Source of the DNA: Tanypteryx hageni
Lineage: Eukaryota; Arthropoda; Insecta; Odonata; Petaluridae
DNA length: 64,000 bases
Direction of reading: 5' to 3'
Assembly (NCBI GenBank): GCA_028673005.1
Contig: CM054113.1
Span: forward strand, 43,776,117 to 43,840,116
In this document: piece after piece, positions 38,702 through 50,555 of the stretch
Layout: every line of letters begins with the position of its first letter
How positions within the stretch are numbered: position 1 is the stretch's first letter
The notes under the pieces: generated by a model
The model's input: only the letters and a program-made list of their open reading frames with translations
Database searches by the model: none
Told to the model about the DNA's origin: nothing
Made by a program: the position numbers and the translations under genes

Positions 38702-38905
38702 CATGGAATATGAAAATAGGAAGAGCCACTTACATATGTTATTAAAAGATTTACCATTTAAATTAAAGCATATTTTTCACATGCATAATAAGATTGTCAT
38801 CCTAAGAGAAAGTAGAATATTAAAAAGAGAATCGAGCTCGCCTAATAACAGAATTCAATTTGACAATATACGTCTTTTCGATAGCTGTCAAAAGGCTGTG
38901 CAAAT

Positions 38906-39004
38906 CGGATGCGTATTTTGGCTACAAAGGAGCCGTTATCAGTGATGGTTCATAAATAGTTGATTTTTGATAAGAACTTGCTATTTAGCCGAAATGCGCA
39001 TCTG
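38906..39004. repeat. Inverted pair of hammerhead-like motifs, copy 2
   Basis: Arm 1 (38906-38941) and the reverse complement of arm 2 (38968-39004) match over most of 36 bases, sharing GATGCG, ATTT, GGCTA and TTATCA. Read on the minus strand arm 1 gives CTGATAACGGCT, a 7-base loop, AGCC, then AAAAT. Read on plus, arm 2 gives TTGATAAG, TTAGCC, then GAAATGCGC. These resemble the hammerhead core CUGANGA / stem II / GAAA, with changes at core positions that would probably abolish cleavage. The layout matches 19283-19425. A decayed Penelope-like terminus is the likely origin. Confidence 0.45.
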
Positions 39005-39718
39005 ATATATTCAGACATTTTAAGGCTGTTGAAGAGAGATATTTTCTCAAACAAAATATTGGTGAAGATTCAACTCGCGCAGTCATCCTCGGTAAGATGA
39101 GATTCGCTAATGCATATGTCGTCAATGCAATTATTATCTGTCTTCGTTGAGCCTCACTGTAATAAATTTTAACATAAAATATTGATATGTTTGACGAGAG
39201 GTTGAATTTTTTGTGTTTGCACCAGCAATTTATTCTCCTCATAACTGTTGATGATTCATTTTGGTAATTTTTCTCATTCAAAATTCCTGCTACATAGCCT
39301 ACTGTTTGATTCAATTTTATAGAAAAATATTTGTTATTTTAACCGAAAGGAAATTACCCGAATAGAAAGAGCGAGGTTAAAGCGTAAATGTGCCATGAGT
39401 TTTAAAAAAGTTCATTTTGGTATGGGCCGGATAGAATTTTTATGAGTGTTCCTACAAAAAATTTGGCATTTTTCAGTCTATCAATGTAAGTATCGGAGAG
39501 AAAATTTCTATGATTGGCTTATATACGGAAAGACCATTGTTCTGTCAGATACAATCAACGAAAAAATTGTCGAAATATTAAAAAAAAAGGAGTTTTCTTA
39601 ATTTTCTTTATAGAGAAACGTCTAAAGATAAAAAAGATGGTTTTATTAATCGAGATCCTTTAATTATTGTAATAAACTATTTAAATTATTTCGGCGTACC
39701 CAACAGAAAAACAAGAGT
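39005..39718. other. AT-rich non-coding DNA
   Basis: No gene or repeat recognised. Confidence 0.4.
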
Positions 39719-39762
39719 TTGCTGCCGATTCTGTTGTTCGTAACAGACAACTTCGGCAGCAA
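39719..39762. repeat. Hairpin with 10-bp perfect outer stem
   Basis: TTGCTGCCGA (39719-39728) pairs perfectly with TCGGCAGCAA (39753-39762). An inner GTTG/CAAC extends the stem around a loop of about 10 bases. It is GC-rich relative to its surroundings. Function unknown. It could be a small structured RNA element or chance. Confidence 0.6.
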
Positions 39763-40980
39763 TCTTTTTAGCCTTTAGGAACTGCTCGGTCACAGCTTCT
39801 AAAAAGATACTTCATAAAAATAGCTTGTTAATTTGGAGTTGTAACACTCTCAACGATTTAACGATTATGCGAACCAAACATTCTCATTTCTGCGACCGAG
39901 TTCCCACATTCGATAAAATGATATATGTGAAGGTGTTACATGACCAGGAGCTCGGTAAAGTGTGCCAAGAAGGTTACCAGCGGTGAAGCCTATCTAACCA
40001 GTTTTAGCGACGTGATTCATGCTCCTAAAGAGGCATAAAACATTCTCACTAATTCTCTCTGAGATCCAGCTCGCTCTTCTCGACGCATAAAATTATTGGA
40101 CGCGTTTTACTTCCAAGAGGTAAACAAACTTGGTTTGCTTTTCCCGCTCTGTGGACGCGAGGCATGAGCAACGAATGCTTCCACTATGGCTCCGTATTGT
40201 TCCCATGGAGAGTAACTTTATAGTTTCAAGAAGGTTCAGCAAAGAAAACGGCGTAGTAAAGAAGGAAGAGAGTCCGTGACTCACCTTCTCGCCGTTTGTA
40301 AGAAGGGTAGGAATTGTCCCTGAAGCGCGGCGAATAGTAAACGAGAGAGTTTCGAAGTTCAACCATCTTGCGCAGCGCGACGCATAAACCGAGGAAAATG
40401 ACCAAATGATGACTTCCTCGGAGTGACCACATATATGATGATGACGGAAGGCAAAAAGTGCGCGGAATCCTGTTTGAATGAGGATGCGCAAAACGATAAA
40501 CGGGCGGTGGAGGCGTGGGAAAATGCAAACTTCCCTAAAAAAAGTGAATTTGCTGTGTAATTTACGCTCCGCCCCGAGCCAATTGGGAGAAAATCTACAG
40601 GTTATTGAGGTTTCATATAGGTTCGCACGATGCAAATTGGATAAGATTATTTTCCATTCAAAAGAAATATATTTTAATGTAACCAACGGCTTTTAAAATG
40701 TTCTCAAGGGAGTAATCATAAGCTCGTGTGAAGATTTTAAACTAAATATTCTCTTCCATTTAATTTTTCGAGAGAAAATTCTAATATTATTCGATGAAAT
40801 GCTCATAAAATTAATTTATTTTGAATAAATTCTCTAAAATATGAAGCTTAAATTTTCAATTGAAATTTCTCATACCTAATTGAAATGTCAGGATTTTTTC
40901 TTCTATTTTCTTCTTCTTAAAGTATTCTCTTATGACAGGTCCAATATACCAATAATTCGATTGGGTTGATGACTAGGGAA
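39763..40980. other. Non-coding DNA holding the longest open frame
   Basis: A 197-codon minus-strand frame (40093-40686) is the longest in the window. It has no recognisable domain, and a 100-codon frame overlaps it on the same strand in another phase. The region is CpG-richer, which lowers stop frequency by chance. I do not call it a gene. Confidence 0.35.
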
Positions 40981-40984
40981 TATA

Positions 40985-41110
40985 CATTCATGGTGTGGTG
41001 GTTTCCCGTTGCCTTCCACAACGGACACACACACAGAAGGGAGGAGGGAAACTCGGTGCCGGCATTAACCTACTCTTTACGAAAGGCACCAAGGGGTCCA
41101 ACTGCTTAGC
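40985..41110 (+). repeat. Candidate SINE-like GC-rich repeat
   Basis: TGGTGTGGTGG (40991-41001) resembles a tRNA A box (compare TGGTGTAGTGG). It heads a GC-rich block with (AC)n at 41026-41034 and complementary GGTGCC/GGCACC segments at 41055 and 41085. The block stands out sharply from AT-rich flanks. No B box, tail or second copy was seen, so the class is uncertain. Confidence 0.3.
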
Positions 41111-44100
41111 GTATTTTTTAATGAAATGGAATTTGCAACGTCCACCGCACTTTTCTATTATTGTTACGAATACCATTAGTAAAATTAGAAGCTAACAAAA
41201 CTCAATGCTCCGTTCAACAAATATGAACTCATTTTATAATACATAGTTGAATGATAAAACCTAAAGTATATTGAGGTAATCTTTTCAGGACTACTTTACC
41301 AGCAATGTTAGCTCTTTAGATAAAACTCGGATATGCGTGATATTTGACGATGCTTTCTCGATTACATACGCAACTCAATCATTAAGAAAATCATAAAAAT
41401 CGAATATTATTTAACAATTTTTAAAATAGATACATCAGTTATAATCGTGAAGTGTCATCAGAAAATATAACTACTGCGAAGGTAAGACTCGGAGAATAAC
41501 GATAATGCAGTATTATTTTATTCTGAGGTTATATATATATTTTTATTTAATTTTTCATCCATATATCAATAAATTTAACTATTTATTTATTTAACTAGTA
41601 CCTTTTTAATTTAAATGAAAGGAAAAAAGACTTGCCGTAAAAATTATGCAAATCTACTTTTGATTATTTATGAGATTCGCGACTCATATTGGACCGCATC
41701 AAACTGCATCTCTGGAAGAGCGTAAAGAATTATATTTTCAAGATCAGACAAGCGAGGAGGAAGAAAATCGTCTGAAATCATCGAGTGAAATCGACCGTGT
41801 TATAGCTTATGGTTTTTTCTTCATCCGAGACAATTAAATGGAAGCGATAGATGGATTTATATAATTCGAAGTTAAGAAAGAGAGAGTTCAACCTGAACCA
41901 ATAATTTTGCGGCTTCCTGAAGTTGCCTCGAAGTCTCTTATTTCGAGCAGAATAGAAGTGACTAGATCGTTAGAATGAAATGGAAGAAGCATCAAGCGGA
42001 AGTTGGAAAGAACGACATAAGAAGGAGATGAATGAATGAATAAAAGAGCGAGAGTGTCAGTAGGAACTGAGGCATAAGCGAATGGAGTGGAGTTAATTGA
42101 GAATTCATGGAGATGGATTAGTGGTTATCTGTGATCGAATCGTCCAGTTTGCGAATGAAATTCACCGATATCCGGTGATTAAAATGGTACTTTACCTCAT
42201 ATCCTTCCTAAAGCTAGTAATAATACTCATTTTCTATAAACAAATATATTTTGTCTTCTTTTTGATTGCATTTACTCACTGCCGTAACAAGAGTGTGACG
42301 AAGCTATTATTTGCCATTGGCGCCGCAGCCTTCCAAAAAATACCCTCTCGACTAAATAAACATTCAGTTGGTATTCTACTACTGCGCTTATTTAAGTTGG
42401 AATAAAATTGTTCCTCTTTACAACGTCAGAAAAATAATATTTTGCAAACCAGCTTTCCGGAAGGCGGTAACTTAACCTTTGCTAAAGGCACTGAAATATC
42501 TCTGCTATAAATTTCCACTGTTTAATGAAATAATGTAATCGTCTTTGGTGTTTTATCATACAAACTCTCATTCCTATTTTTAAATGAAATAATGTGTCGC
42601 TATAAAATATTTATCGCTTTCTTTTTATTCGAATATTTTTAATCGAATCGTATAAAATGAATATGATAATCATTTTAAATGTTTGCTATTACATAAATTA
42701 TTCATGCATATCATCTATCAAAAAGGTAATTTTCATTAACGGAATTATTTTTTTAGATTCCATCTGCGAATTTGATTTAATTTAGTCGCAATTTAATAAA
42801 ACATTACATTCTAGGAGATTTCGGAACAGAATATAATTTAATTACATTGCTTGCTTTCGTATCAATCACAAAAATCAATGAAAAACTCAGGATGCCAAGT
42901 AAAAAAGACAATTTGAATCGATTTACATATTAATAGACTTACTAAAATCAATTCTAATCGTTCGGGGATGCTTTTATTGAAATAGATTCGTAAGAGATTT
43001 ATTGATATTTGTAAGACTACACTCGTCTAATTACTCTTGCCTTCAATCAATGGATTCGCTGAACGTCAAGCAGAAACTTTAATTATTAATCACCAGACGC
43101 CATTATCTCTTGTCATTTGTTAAGAAAACTCATTATGGAGAGCTATACATATTCATTGGCTTTGTTCCTCCTTGAGTTATTGCCAAATTTGCAAACGCCG
43201 TTAACTCTCGCATTCAGCGTCAAAGGTAAACTATCGTGCAAAAAATTGTGGCAGCAACGTCATAAAAAACTCCATAGATTTGTAGTGAATTAATATCGCA
43301 ATAATAAAAACGGGATTTTTTATATGATCTACTTCTTTACAATTCTCTATTTGGAAGGTTCACTCATGTATATTTGTTATCCAAGAATTTTGATCTTATA
43401 AATTTATCTATGATCAAAATGCCTGCAACTACACTGGTAATCATTTAAACATGCGCGATCTAGTTATAATTTTTAGTTTACACATATAATACTTCAGACA
43501 GCATCTTTGCACGGCAAAAATATCAAGGCACTTCGTTCAAACAGATCCAGAGAGGCCCTTTCAAAAATTAATTTCCCATAAAAATGATAATACCATAAAA
43601 CAAACTGGTCGAAAGCAGGTTCATCTCACGAAAGACTTCGGAAAGCAATAGCGTTTATCCCTATTCGCTAAACTTTACAACTGATGAAGTAGACGATTAT
43701 CATAAATAAATAAAGAAACGCGCGCTTCGGTACACCCGGCTAAACAACTCCTCTTTTGAGGGAACGTTGAGATTTTTGCCTTAAAGAATTAGAAAGGACA
43801 ATAAAGTCCAAACGACGACAATGAGGAAAGAATGTAAACACGCGTCCGCCCGCCATTTTTCCCTCCCTCTAGCGGTTTAAAGACCTCCCTAACATCCTCC
43901 TACACTCCTCTTCGCACCTCTATCGCCTGCCGTTAAATAAAAAAAGAAAAAAGCCGTAAATTTATAACGCTTTAAACGACGAGGAGTCTCCGACATGGTG
44001 GAAAAAGATGAGAGAGAAAAAGACACGTATTCGCACCCTCTAGGACGGTAAACGAATAAAAAAATATTCTTCCCGAATAAGGCGCTAAAGCTCACGGAGG

Positions 44101-44488
44101 AAACAAGGAGCTCAAACTACGGGGGGTAAAAACGAGGCGAAAAATATTACACGGGAGAGATACGGGTTGAGAATAAAGCATGCAGGACCCCGCCGACTAT
44201 AGCAAGAGGTGTAAATTTTCGCCAATACGCTTTACGAAAAATTTCCTTACATTTTTCCGAGATTTGAAGAGCACAAAGAAGTGCCGATAAATTTGTGAAA
44301 CATCTCGAGTATTTTTTCTTGTATCGGGAAGGGAAGGAGGGTTCAAGTCCTGGTGGAGATTACCCTCCATGAAAAATTTAATCTTTGGGCAGTAACATTT
44401 TGGTACAGCTCAACGTGTTAATTTTGCGTTTCACGCAGGAAATATACCAACAGTATGAAAAGTTTTTATTACGCGGAATCTAAAAGTT
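41111..44488. other. AT-rich non-coding stretch
   Basis: No gene recognised in 3.4 kb. The phrase TAATGAAATAATGT occurs twice within 70 bases (near 42522 and 42583, second copy slightly changed). A B-box-like GGTTCAAGTCC lies at about 44340-44350 without a convincing A box. 43800-44250 is CpG-richer. Confidence 0.45.
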
Positions 44489-44516
44489 TATATAAGTATA
44501 TATATGTATATATGTG

Positions 44517-44555
<39 letters not shown>
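44489..44555. repeat. Imperfect (TA)n/(TGTA)n microsatellite
   Basis: TATATA interrupted by G at several points, then pure TA from 44520 to 44555. Confidence 0.92.
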
Positions 44556-44558
<3 letters not shown>

Positions 44559-45130
44559 AAAAATTATGGAAAATATGCTAAACAAAAGGTTGAGGGAATT
44601 TCTTTATACATATGTAGGTAGTAATGTTAAGCGTCGGTATTAATCAAAAATATCTGGAAAATAAACGTCGATTTAAAAAAATAAAATAAACGTGGAATTC
44701 TACTAAGCATAGCTATTAGATTAAACTCCTCAATCGAATAAGAAATTGAAATAATTTGCTATTTTAGGTGTTTTATTTGATCAGGTACCTAAGCAAAATA
44801 TTTTTGAAAAAATCTCTAACTCCAGAATATGAGAGTGATCAATTTCGCTGACCCGCTCCGTATTCAAGAAATAATTTACAGTATTAACTTGGTTCTCATT
44901 AGCAAAGAAACCACAACTGAAAACCTTTGAAACTAGTGAACTTTTCTCAAATTCTCTCATATATATGTATATACGCCAACAAAGTTGCTTTATTACTTCT
45001 AAAAACCTTTCGAAAGAGACCGGATGTTACCAACCACTCCGCAGTAATTCGCATGTATAAATTATGTGCTGAAAATGTTTGAGAGGCTTCTGAAATCAAA
45101 GAAAAAGCATTTAAATATAAAGTATTTTTA
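44556..45130. other. AT-rich non-coding DNA
   Basis: Nothing recognised. Confidence 0.4.
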
Positions 45131-45170
45131 AAATAAGCACTTATCTTAGGTATCTCCTATAGCCATAACA
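45131..45170 (+). repeat. Half copy of a palindromic (fold-back) repeat
   Basis: AAATAAGCACTTATCTTAGG continuing TATCTCCTATAGCCATAAC matches the arm of the palindromic element at 50405-50555 (read on its minus strand). Only one arm is present here, so it is a truncated or broken copy. Confidence 0.6.
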
Positions 45171-45479
45171 AGGTTTCAGAAATACTGTTCTTTAGCGTGT
45201 TATAGATCAAAATCAAAATCAGCGACATAGAATATCGAGAGAAAGATTCGGAGAGGACACAATTGAAAAGGCTCCACTAGTACGATGGTAGACATCAAGA
45301 AAGGAACACGATATTTCGGCAGGAATAGAAGAGATGAGGGAGGCTATAACAGCGGAGGTTTGGAAGATTTGGGGTTTGGTTGAGGAAGGAAATGAAAAGA
45401 TGGAGGATGTGCGTGCGTGTGTGTGTGTTGGATGGCGAATCAGCCTCTTGGACTATTATTGAAGGTGGAGGATGAGGGG
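45171..45479. other. Non-coding, becoming purine-rich
   Basis: No gene. A GTGCGTGCGTGTGTGTGTGTT run lies at about 45409-45430. Confidence 0.4.
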
Positions 45480-46070
45480 AGGATATGGGTTTAGAAGCAC
45501 GTCACTGACGTCATTGCCAAGAAGAGCGGATGAGTGGGAGAAGGAGAACATGTAGAAGTGAGGAAAAGCGTGCGGGAAAAGAGTGGAGGGATATGACGGA
45601 AAAGGAGGAGGGAAACAGAGGAAAGGATGAAAGGAGAGAGGTAGGAAGAGAAAGGTAGGGAGAGAAAGTGAAAGGGAGATAAAGGGTGAGAGATGGAGGG
45701 ACAGAGGAATAGAAAGAGCGAAAAGAGAGGGATTGAGAGGTAGGGAGAGAAAGAGAGAGAGAGAGATTGAGACATGTAGGGAGAGGAAGAGAGAGAAATT
45801 GAGAGAGGTAGGGAGAGGCAGAGAGGGTTAGAGAAAAGGGGTAGAAAAGAGAGATAGGGAGAGGGTGAGAGAAAGGAGAAAAGAGAAAGAGATAGATGGA
45901 GTGGGAGAAGGAAGAGACAGATAGAAGGAGGGAGAACTTGATGGAGAGAGGAAGAAAGAGCAATTAGTATAGAGGGAAATAGATGAAGGATAGAGAAACA
46001 TAGAGGAGGTAAGAAGTTATAGGGAAAGATGGGGAGACCTGAATGGAGGGATGAAGAGATGGAGATTAGA
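45480..46070. repeat. Polypurine tract with local ~33-bp tandem units
   Basis: Nearly 600 bases of plus-strand A+G. At 45732-45840 a unit with the phrase GATTGAGA..GTAGGGAGAG and a GAGAGAGA filler occurs about three times with variations. Open frames on the minus strand (up to 150 codons) are Ser/Leu/Pro-rich artefacts. Such tracts can form triplex DNA. Confidence 0.8.
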
Positions 46071-46084
46071 AAAGCACGAGCTGC

Positions 46085-46155
46085 TCTACGGCGCTCTCCC
46101 TTTCTCTCCCCGCCTTCCTTGCTCCCTCCCCTCTAACCCGCTCCTTTTCTCTCTG
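46085..46155. repeat. Polypyrimidine stretch abutting the polypurine tract
   Basis: Plus strand changes within about 20 bases from purine-rich to CTCTCCCTTTCTCTCC and stays pyrimidine-rich to about 46157. Together with the preceding tract this makes a large imperfect inverted arrangement. Confidence 0.6.
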
Positions 46156-48359
46156 CGTAATAGTTTCGCGGGGCCTTGCCGAAGGACGTGCGATTGGGCT
46201 TTTTTTCTTTCTCGAGTGTTCGCAGATGATGAAGTGTACGCCGTGACGCCTTTCCAAAGAAGCACTACACACATCCACTCCGTAGGAAAGAGGCAATCAA
46301 TGTCAATGCAGGAAGTACTCCCTGCGCACAATTTCGCTCTACTGGGATATGCCCCGAGTGGACGGTACGTAACCTCATTGACAATCCAAGCGCGTGAAAT
46401 ATCGGCGGAGTTGAAGCGTGAACAAAACAAACGAAGTCTCGCATTATGTTAAATATTAATGCCGCAGGCTACGCGAAATCTTGATGAAATTCAATGATTT
46501 AATTTTTTGGATTGTTGCATTCCAACTATATTTACGTGTCCGATATCTGTTATGACTTTAAAAAAATCTCATTTTGTGCTTTAAACGGTATTTAGATTAA
46601 TCTAATTTTGTTGTGTAAATAAAATGGTTTATTTAACTTGACCATAATATCTCTTTCTATATTTAATATCTTTTCTTTCGTCACCACCCTTTACTATAAA
46701 TTTAAGTGAGTTACGTAAGCACGGTATAATTCATATCTTTAATAGTCATGAAAAAATAATTATACTGGTAAAATAACGTGCTAAAGGAAATTCCAGCAAT
46801 GATGTTCATCAATTCGATATTCAAATAGTTTTGAGATGAGCGCCATCGAATGATTGGTGGTTATTGGTAAACCGCGCCTGACCTTGAACTATTTTCATAA
46901 AGAGTTGGACTAATGAAAAAAATGAACATCGCAGCCTCTTTGGAACTTGACAGCTTACCTACCATTCATAGCTCTAAACTATCCCGCCTCGTATTCAAGC
47001 CTAAAATCACGTAAGGGACCTCCAATGCCGAGTGACTTCACCGTTCTAGGAAATTAATGGTCAAGAGGCACGCGATTCGTGATAGAAGACATAAATTACG
47101 GGCGTAAAACAATCAAATAAAAGGTTCCGCTCACTCTGCGCTGATCAAACAAAATTAAACCTATTTTTTGCGATTGTGCCACATCCCAAAAGACGGGTCT
47201 AAAATGTGTGGAGAGGTGATTCGAACAAACACCCGCTCAGTTTTCGGCAAAACATACCCTTCGATTTTGGAACACATGCGAGGTGATCCAGGCCATTACT
47301 TACGCAACTTACCGTGACTGCGACGGTCACGGCAATCCACTTTATTGTATGTCAATGCCATTTCGCGATTTCAATAAAGAGTTATTTTATAAAATTACGC
47401 TACATATCATGCATAACAGACAGGAGATATATATTTTCTCGGCTCAGTTCGCGTCAACAGAGAAAAGAAAGATTATTTTAAAATTTTAAGCTGTTATGTC
47501 ATAGGCGTATTGGTGACTTCATAAAACGATGCCAATATTTATTTTCTACAACCTCGAAAAAGTCAACACTTTATATTTCTTTTTGTTGGTTTATCTATTC
47601 ATGTATTCAGAATTCATCACAAATATAGAATACATGATGTAAAATCTAAGGTATTACAAGAAGGGCTAAAGATTAGAATGTCTGTATGGTAGCAGGTCGA
47701 TACGGAATAATTCCGGAATTCCAATGAATATCAATTTTAAACGGTATTTTTCGCCACATTGTTCAGTATTTTAATTTCCCATAAGAAAAAAATGGGGTAT
47801 TATAAAATTGCGTTTTAATATTATTTAAAATTGAGATAGGAACTCGAGACTTACAATTAGATATTAAATTTGGCTTTTAAAGGTAAAACGTGCAAATTTT
47901 GACAATGGAGAAATTTAATGCTGCCTCGAACATTTTTATTTCTATTTTGGTGTAATCAAAGCTCTTTTGGCAATGCAGACAAGCGAAGGTCTCCAAGTGT
48001 ATCAAAAAATCAATTATAGGGTTGTTCAATCGCATATTTTAATTTTTAAGCATAAATACCATTAAGTTCACGCATCGCGTCTCAGCGCGTAGCCTCAATT
48101 TCGGAAAGTGTTTACACTGACATAAACAGTCGTCTCACGCCCATGACCTTCCCTACTTCTTTTGGCAATGAAACATTCGTGGCTTTTCGACTGTATCAAA
48201 TTTATAGCACCAACATGCACCAACGAAGATACTTCCCTTTCGGCCTTCGGATTCTGCAAGGCTATCACTATCGCCTGCGACGCAGTAGTTCTTCCTCTTA
48301 AAAAAACTTATAATCGACGGAGTCTTCTTGTTTCCACCGGGTATGGTGGAATGTGGAAG
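46156..48359. other. Non-coding DNA
   Basis: No gene recognised. A CpG-richer portion (46156-46480) holds overlapping frames of 76 to 133 codons on both strands without domains. The rest is AT-rich. Confidence 0.4.
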
Positions 48360-48369
48360 GTCGATTGTG

Positions 48370-48560
48370 GAGCTATTGTAAAGAAGGAAAGGAGAGAGGA
48401 GAATAAAGGGAGAGGGATGAGGGAGTGGAAGAGAGAGAGAAAGATCGCGAAGAGTGAAAGAAAGAGAAATAAAAGAAGATTATATGACAGAGAAGAGGAA
48501 CATAGGCGAAGTTATGGGAGAAGAATGGAAATGGTTGTCAGTATAAAAGAGAGGTTAAAT
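48370..48560. repeat. Purine-rich tract
   Basis: AAGGAAAGGAGAGAGGAGAA and similar, with no fixed unit. It lies inside a 148-codon frame (48162-48608) whose Glu/Arg/Lys-rich part is a product of this composition. Confidence 0.55.
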
Positions 48561-49049
48561 CGGTGCAAAATACAACGAGCAAGCTTTTTCATATCAGTAT
48601 GTTTCTAGACAAAACAATAATGTCACTGGTTACATTATTTTACGGACGGCTTGGTGGTTACTGGGCGTAAAACCCAACATGTTATTATGCCATTGTTATA
48701 CTTATATTTTGATTATGTGGCTTAAGTAATATTGTTTATGACTTCGGGATCTGTAAGCGTATAAGATTTTAGTCCAAACGCTTTTTTCTAAATCGGCATT
48801 TTGTGGAAATCGACAAGAATGAACTACCCTCCATTATTACGAGATATGATTCATTTAAACAATATTTCTATTTCGGGTTATATCGTACATAAATGAATGC
48901 TGTCATACCTTGAACCCAGCAAAGACGACAAACAACAAACACACAATTGCAAAAACAACTTTTTTGGATTAAGGGGCACCTAAAACGTCCACATTCACAA
49001 AAATCCCGGCGTCATATTCTTTCACGACCATGATACTTTCTCTATATAT
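48561..49049. other. AT-rich non-coding DNA
   Basis: Nothing recognised. Confidence 0.4.
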
Positions 49050-49450
49050 AGTTCCTATATGAGAAAGAGGGAAATAAATAAATATGACGACTTATAATAA
49101 AGTGTCGGAAAAATAAGGAAGTGAAAAACAGAAAGAGGAGAGGAAGTGAAAAATGGAAAGTGGATAGAAAGTGAAAGTATAAAGTGGGAAATAAAGAAGG
49201 AAGAGACAAAGGAGTGGGAAATGGGAGAGTGCGCAATGAAATTAGCGATAAATCGACGGAGAGAAATATAAGTTCAAATATGTGGAGATAGCGAGAGAGA
49301 GTGTGTGTGATAGAGAGAGAGAGAGTGAAGGGGAAGGAAGGATGATGAGCGAGAGAGGATCACGCTGAATGGGTTTGAGTCACTCCGAGAGATTCACCCT
49401 CCCCTCCTCCGCTTTTCCTTCCCTCTCCCATACTATCCCCTCCCACCCCG
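49050..49450. repeat. Purine tract switching to pyrimidine
   Basis: Plus strand is A+G rich from 49058 to about 49350, including GAGAGAGAG runs and a GTGTGTGTG interruption near 49301. It turns C+T rich at 49396-49445 (CCTCCCCTCCTCCGC and similar). This is the third example of this layout after 14340 and 45480. Confidence 0.6.
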
Positions 49451-50124
49451 CCTCGACGTGCCTTTGGTCCAGGGACGACGACTCCAGATGACGTTTCTTT
49501 CCATTTTATGCTATCACGCGCTCGTCCTCTCATCCGTAGAAAATCGAACGACCGGAGCCCGCGAAGTGAGCTCAGGAGTTTATTTTCTCCTGCGGATGTC
49601 TATCTCGCCACCATTATGCATAGTATAGGATCCAAACGTCGGGTATCGAGCTAGATACGAGGACCTATAAACTATTGTACAATATCATCGCGAAGGGAGC
49701 TCGGACAAATTGCGAGAGAGAGGTAAACGGATGGAATGCGTTGTCCAAAATGCATATAACAAGCGAGAAAAAAATCGCATTTAAATGGAGAAAATCCTCT
49801 TGGGAACTCGACATCTCTTTCAATACTTTTAAGGTTCGTTTTTTTGGGAGAAAAATATTTTATCGAGGTCGTATCGTTGACTCTGGTAATTTAGGAGGGA
49901 TTTTGCTTGGAAAGGGTGTTAGACATGGAAATAGACTAGGCTCCATCGTTCTATTTCGAGCTGGTTTAATCCAGCTGTCGGGTTGAATAATACGGCTGAA
50001 CAATTTCATTATTTCGCACAGAGAAATATCCGCCAACTTGGTCATTTTTGGGAAGGGTACTGAAAAGACTCCTTGCTCCTTATATTAAATTTGAAATTAA
50101 AAGCTTGAATAATATTCACCTGCT
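49451..50124. other. Non-coding DNA, CpG-richer at first
   Basis: A 103-codon plus-strand frame (49675-49986) overlaps a minus-strand frame. Neither has a recognisable domain. Confidence 0.4.
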
Positions 50125-50135
50125 ACACACACACA

Positions 50136-50219
<84 letters not shown>

Positions 50220-50220
50220 T
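50125..50220. repeat. Compound (CA)n-(TA)n-(CA)n microsatellite
   Basis: (AC) repeats to 50180 with one T interruption, then (AT) to about 50207, then (AC) again. The total is 96 bp. Confidence 0.97.
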
Positions 50221-50404
50221 AAAAGCTTAAAGGAAAATCTTCACGGATACTACAAACATCCTGAACATAAAATAATGTAATGGGCGAAATTTAACACCTA
50301 AAGAATTTTATTAGGCGTTATCTCATTTGACATCTGATCTTCTGTTTCGGCAACTATTACGTATTATATTATCCTTTCATATTGCAAACATGCAAAATTT
50401 TAAT

Positions 50405-50555
50405 TCAAGAATAAGCACTTAAGTAGGTATAAAAAACGTACAAATTATCGATACTCATCTTAGCATCTCGAATAGCCATGGCCATTGGAGATACCTAAGA
50501 CAAGTTCTTAATTTTATTAAATTTTTTATAATTAAGTGCTTCTTATTTTCGAATG
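50405..50555. repeat. Palindromic fold-back element (MITE-like)
   Basis: The outer arms are GAATAAGCACTTA (50409-50421) and TAAGTGCTTCTTATTTTC (50534-50550 region). The inner palindrome ATCTCGAATAGCCATGGCC..ATTGGAGAT is centred on CCATGG at 50476-50481. The arms are imperfect, with an AT-rich insertion in the right arm. A related single arm occurs at 45131-45170. Fold-back elements of about 150 bp with no coding capacity are usually non-autonomous DNA transposons. No target duplication could be fixed. Confidence 0.6.

Noticed and set aside
40093..40686. 197-codon minus-strand open frame, longest in the window
   Set aside because: No recognisable domain, overlapping frame in another phase on the same strand, and CpG-richer composition that lowers stop frequency by chance.
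44335..44352. B-box-like GGTTCAAGTCC, possible further SINE
   Set aside because: No convincing A box, body shared with other copies, or tail.
45511..45963. 150-codon minus-strand open frame
   Set aside because: Entirely Ser/Leu/Pro/Phe-rich translation of a polypurine/polypyrimidine tract.
48162..48608. 148-codon plus-strand open frame with a charged C-terminal half
   Set aside because: The charged half is the translation of a purine-rich tract. The N-terminal half has no recognisable domain.
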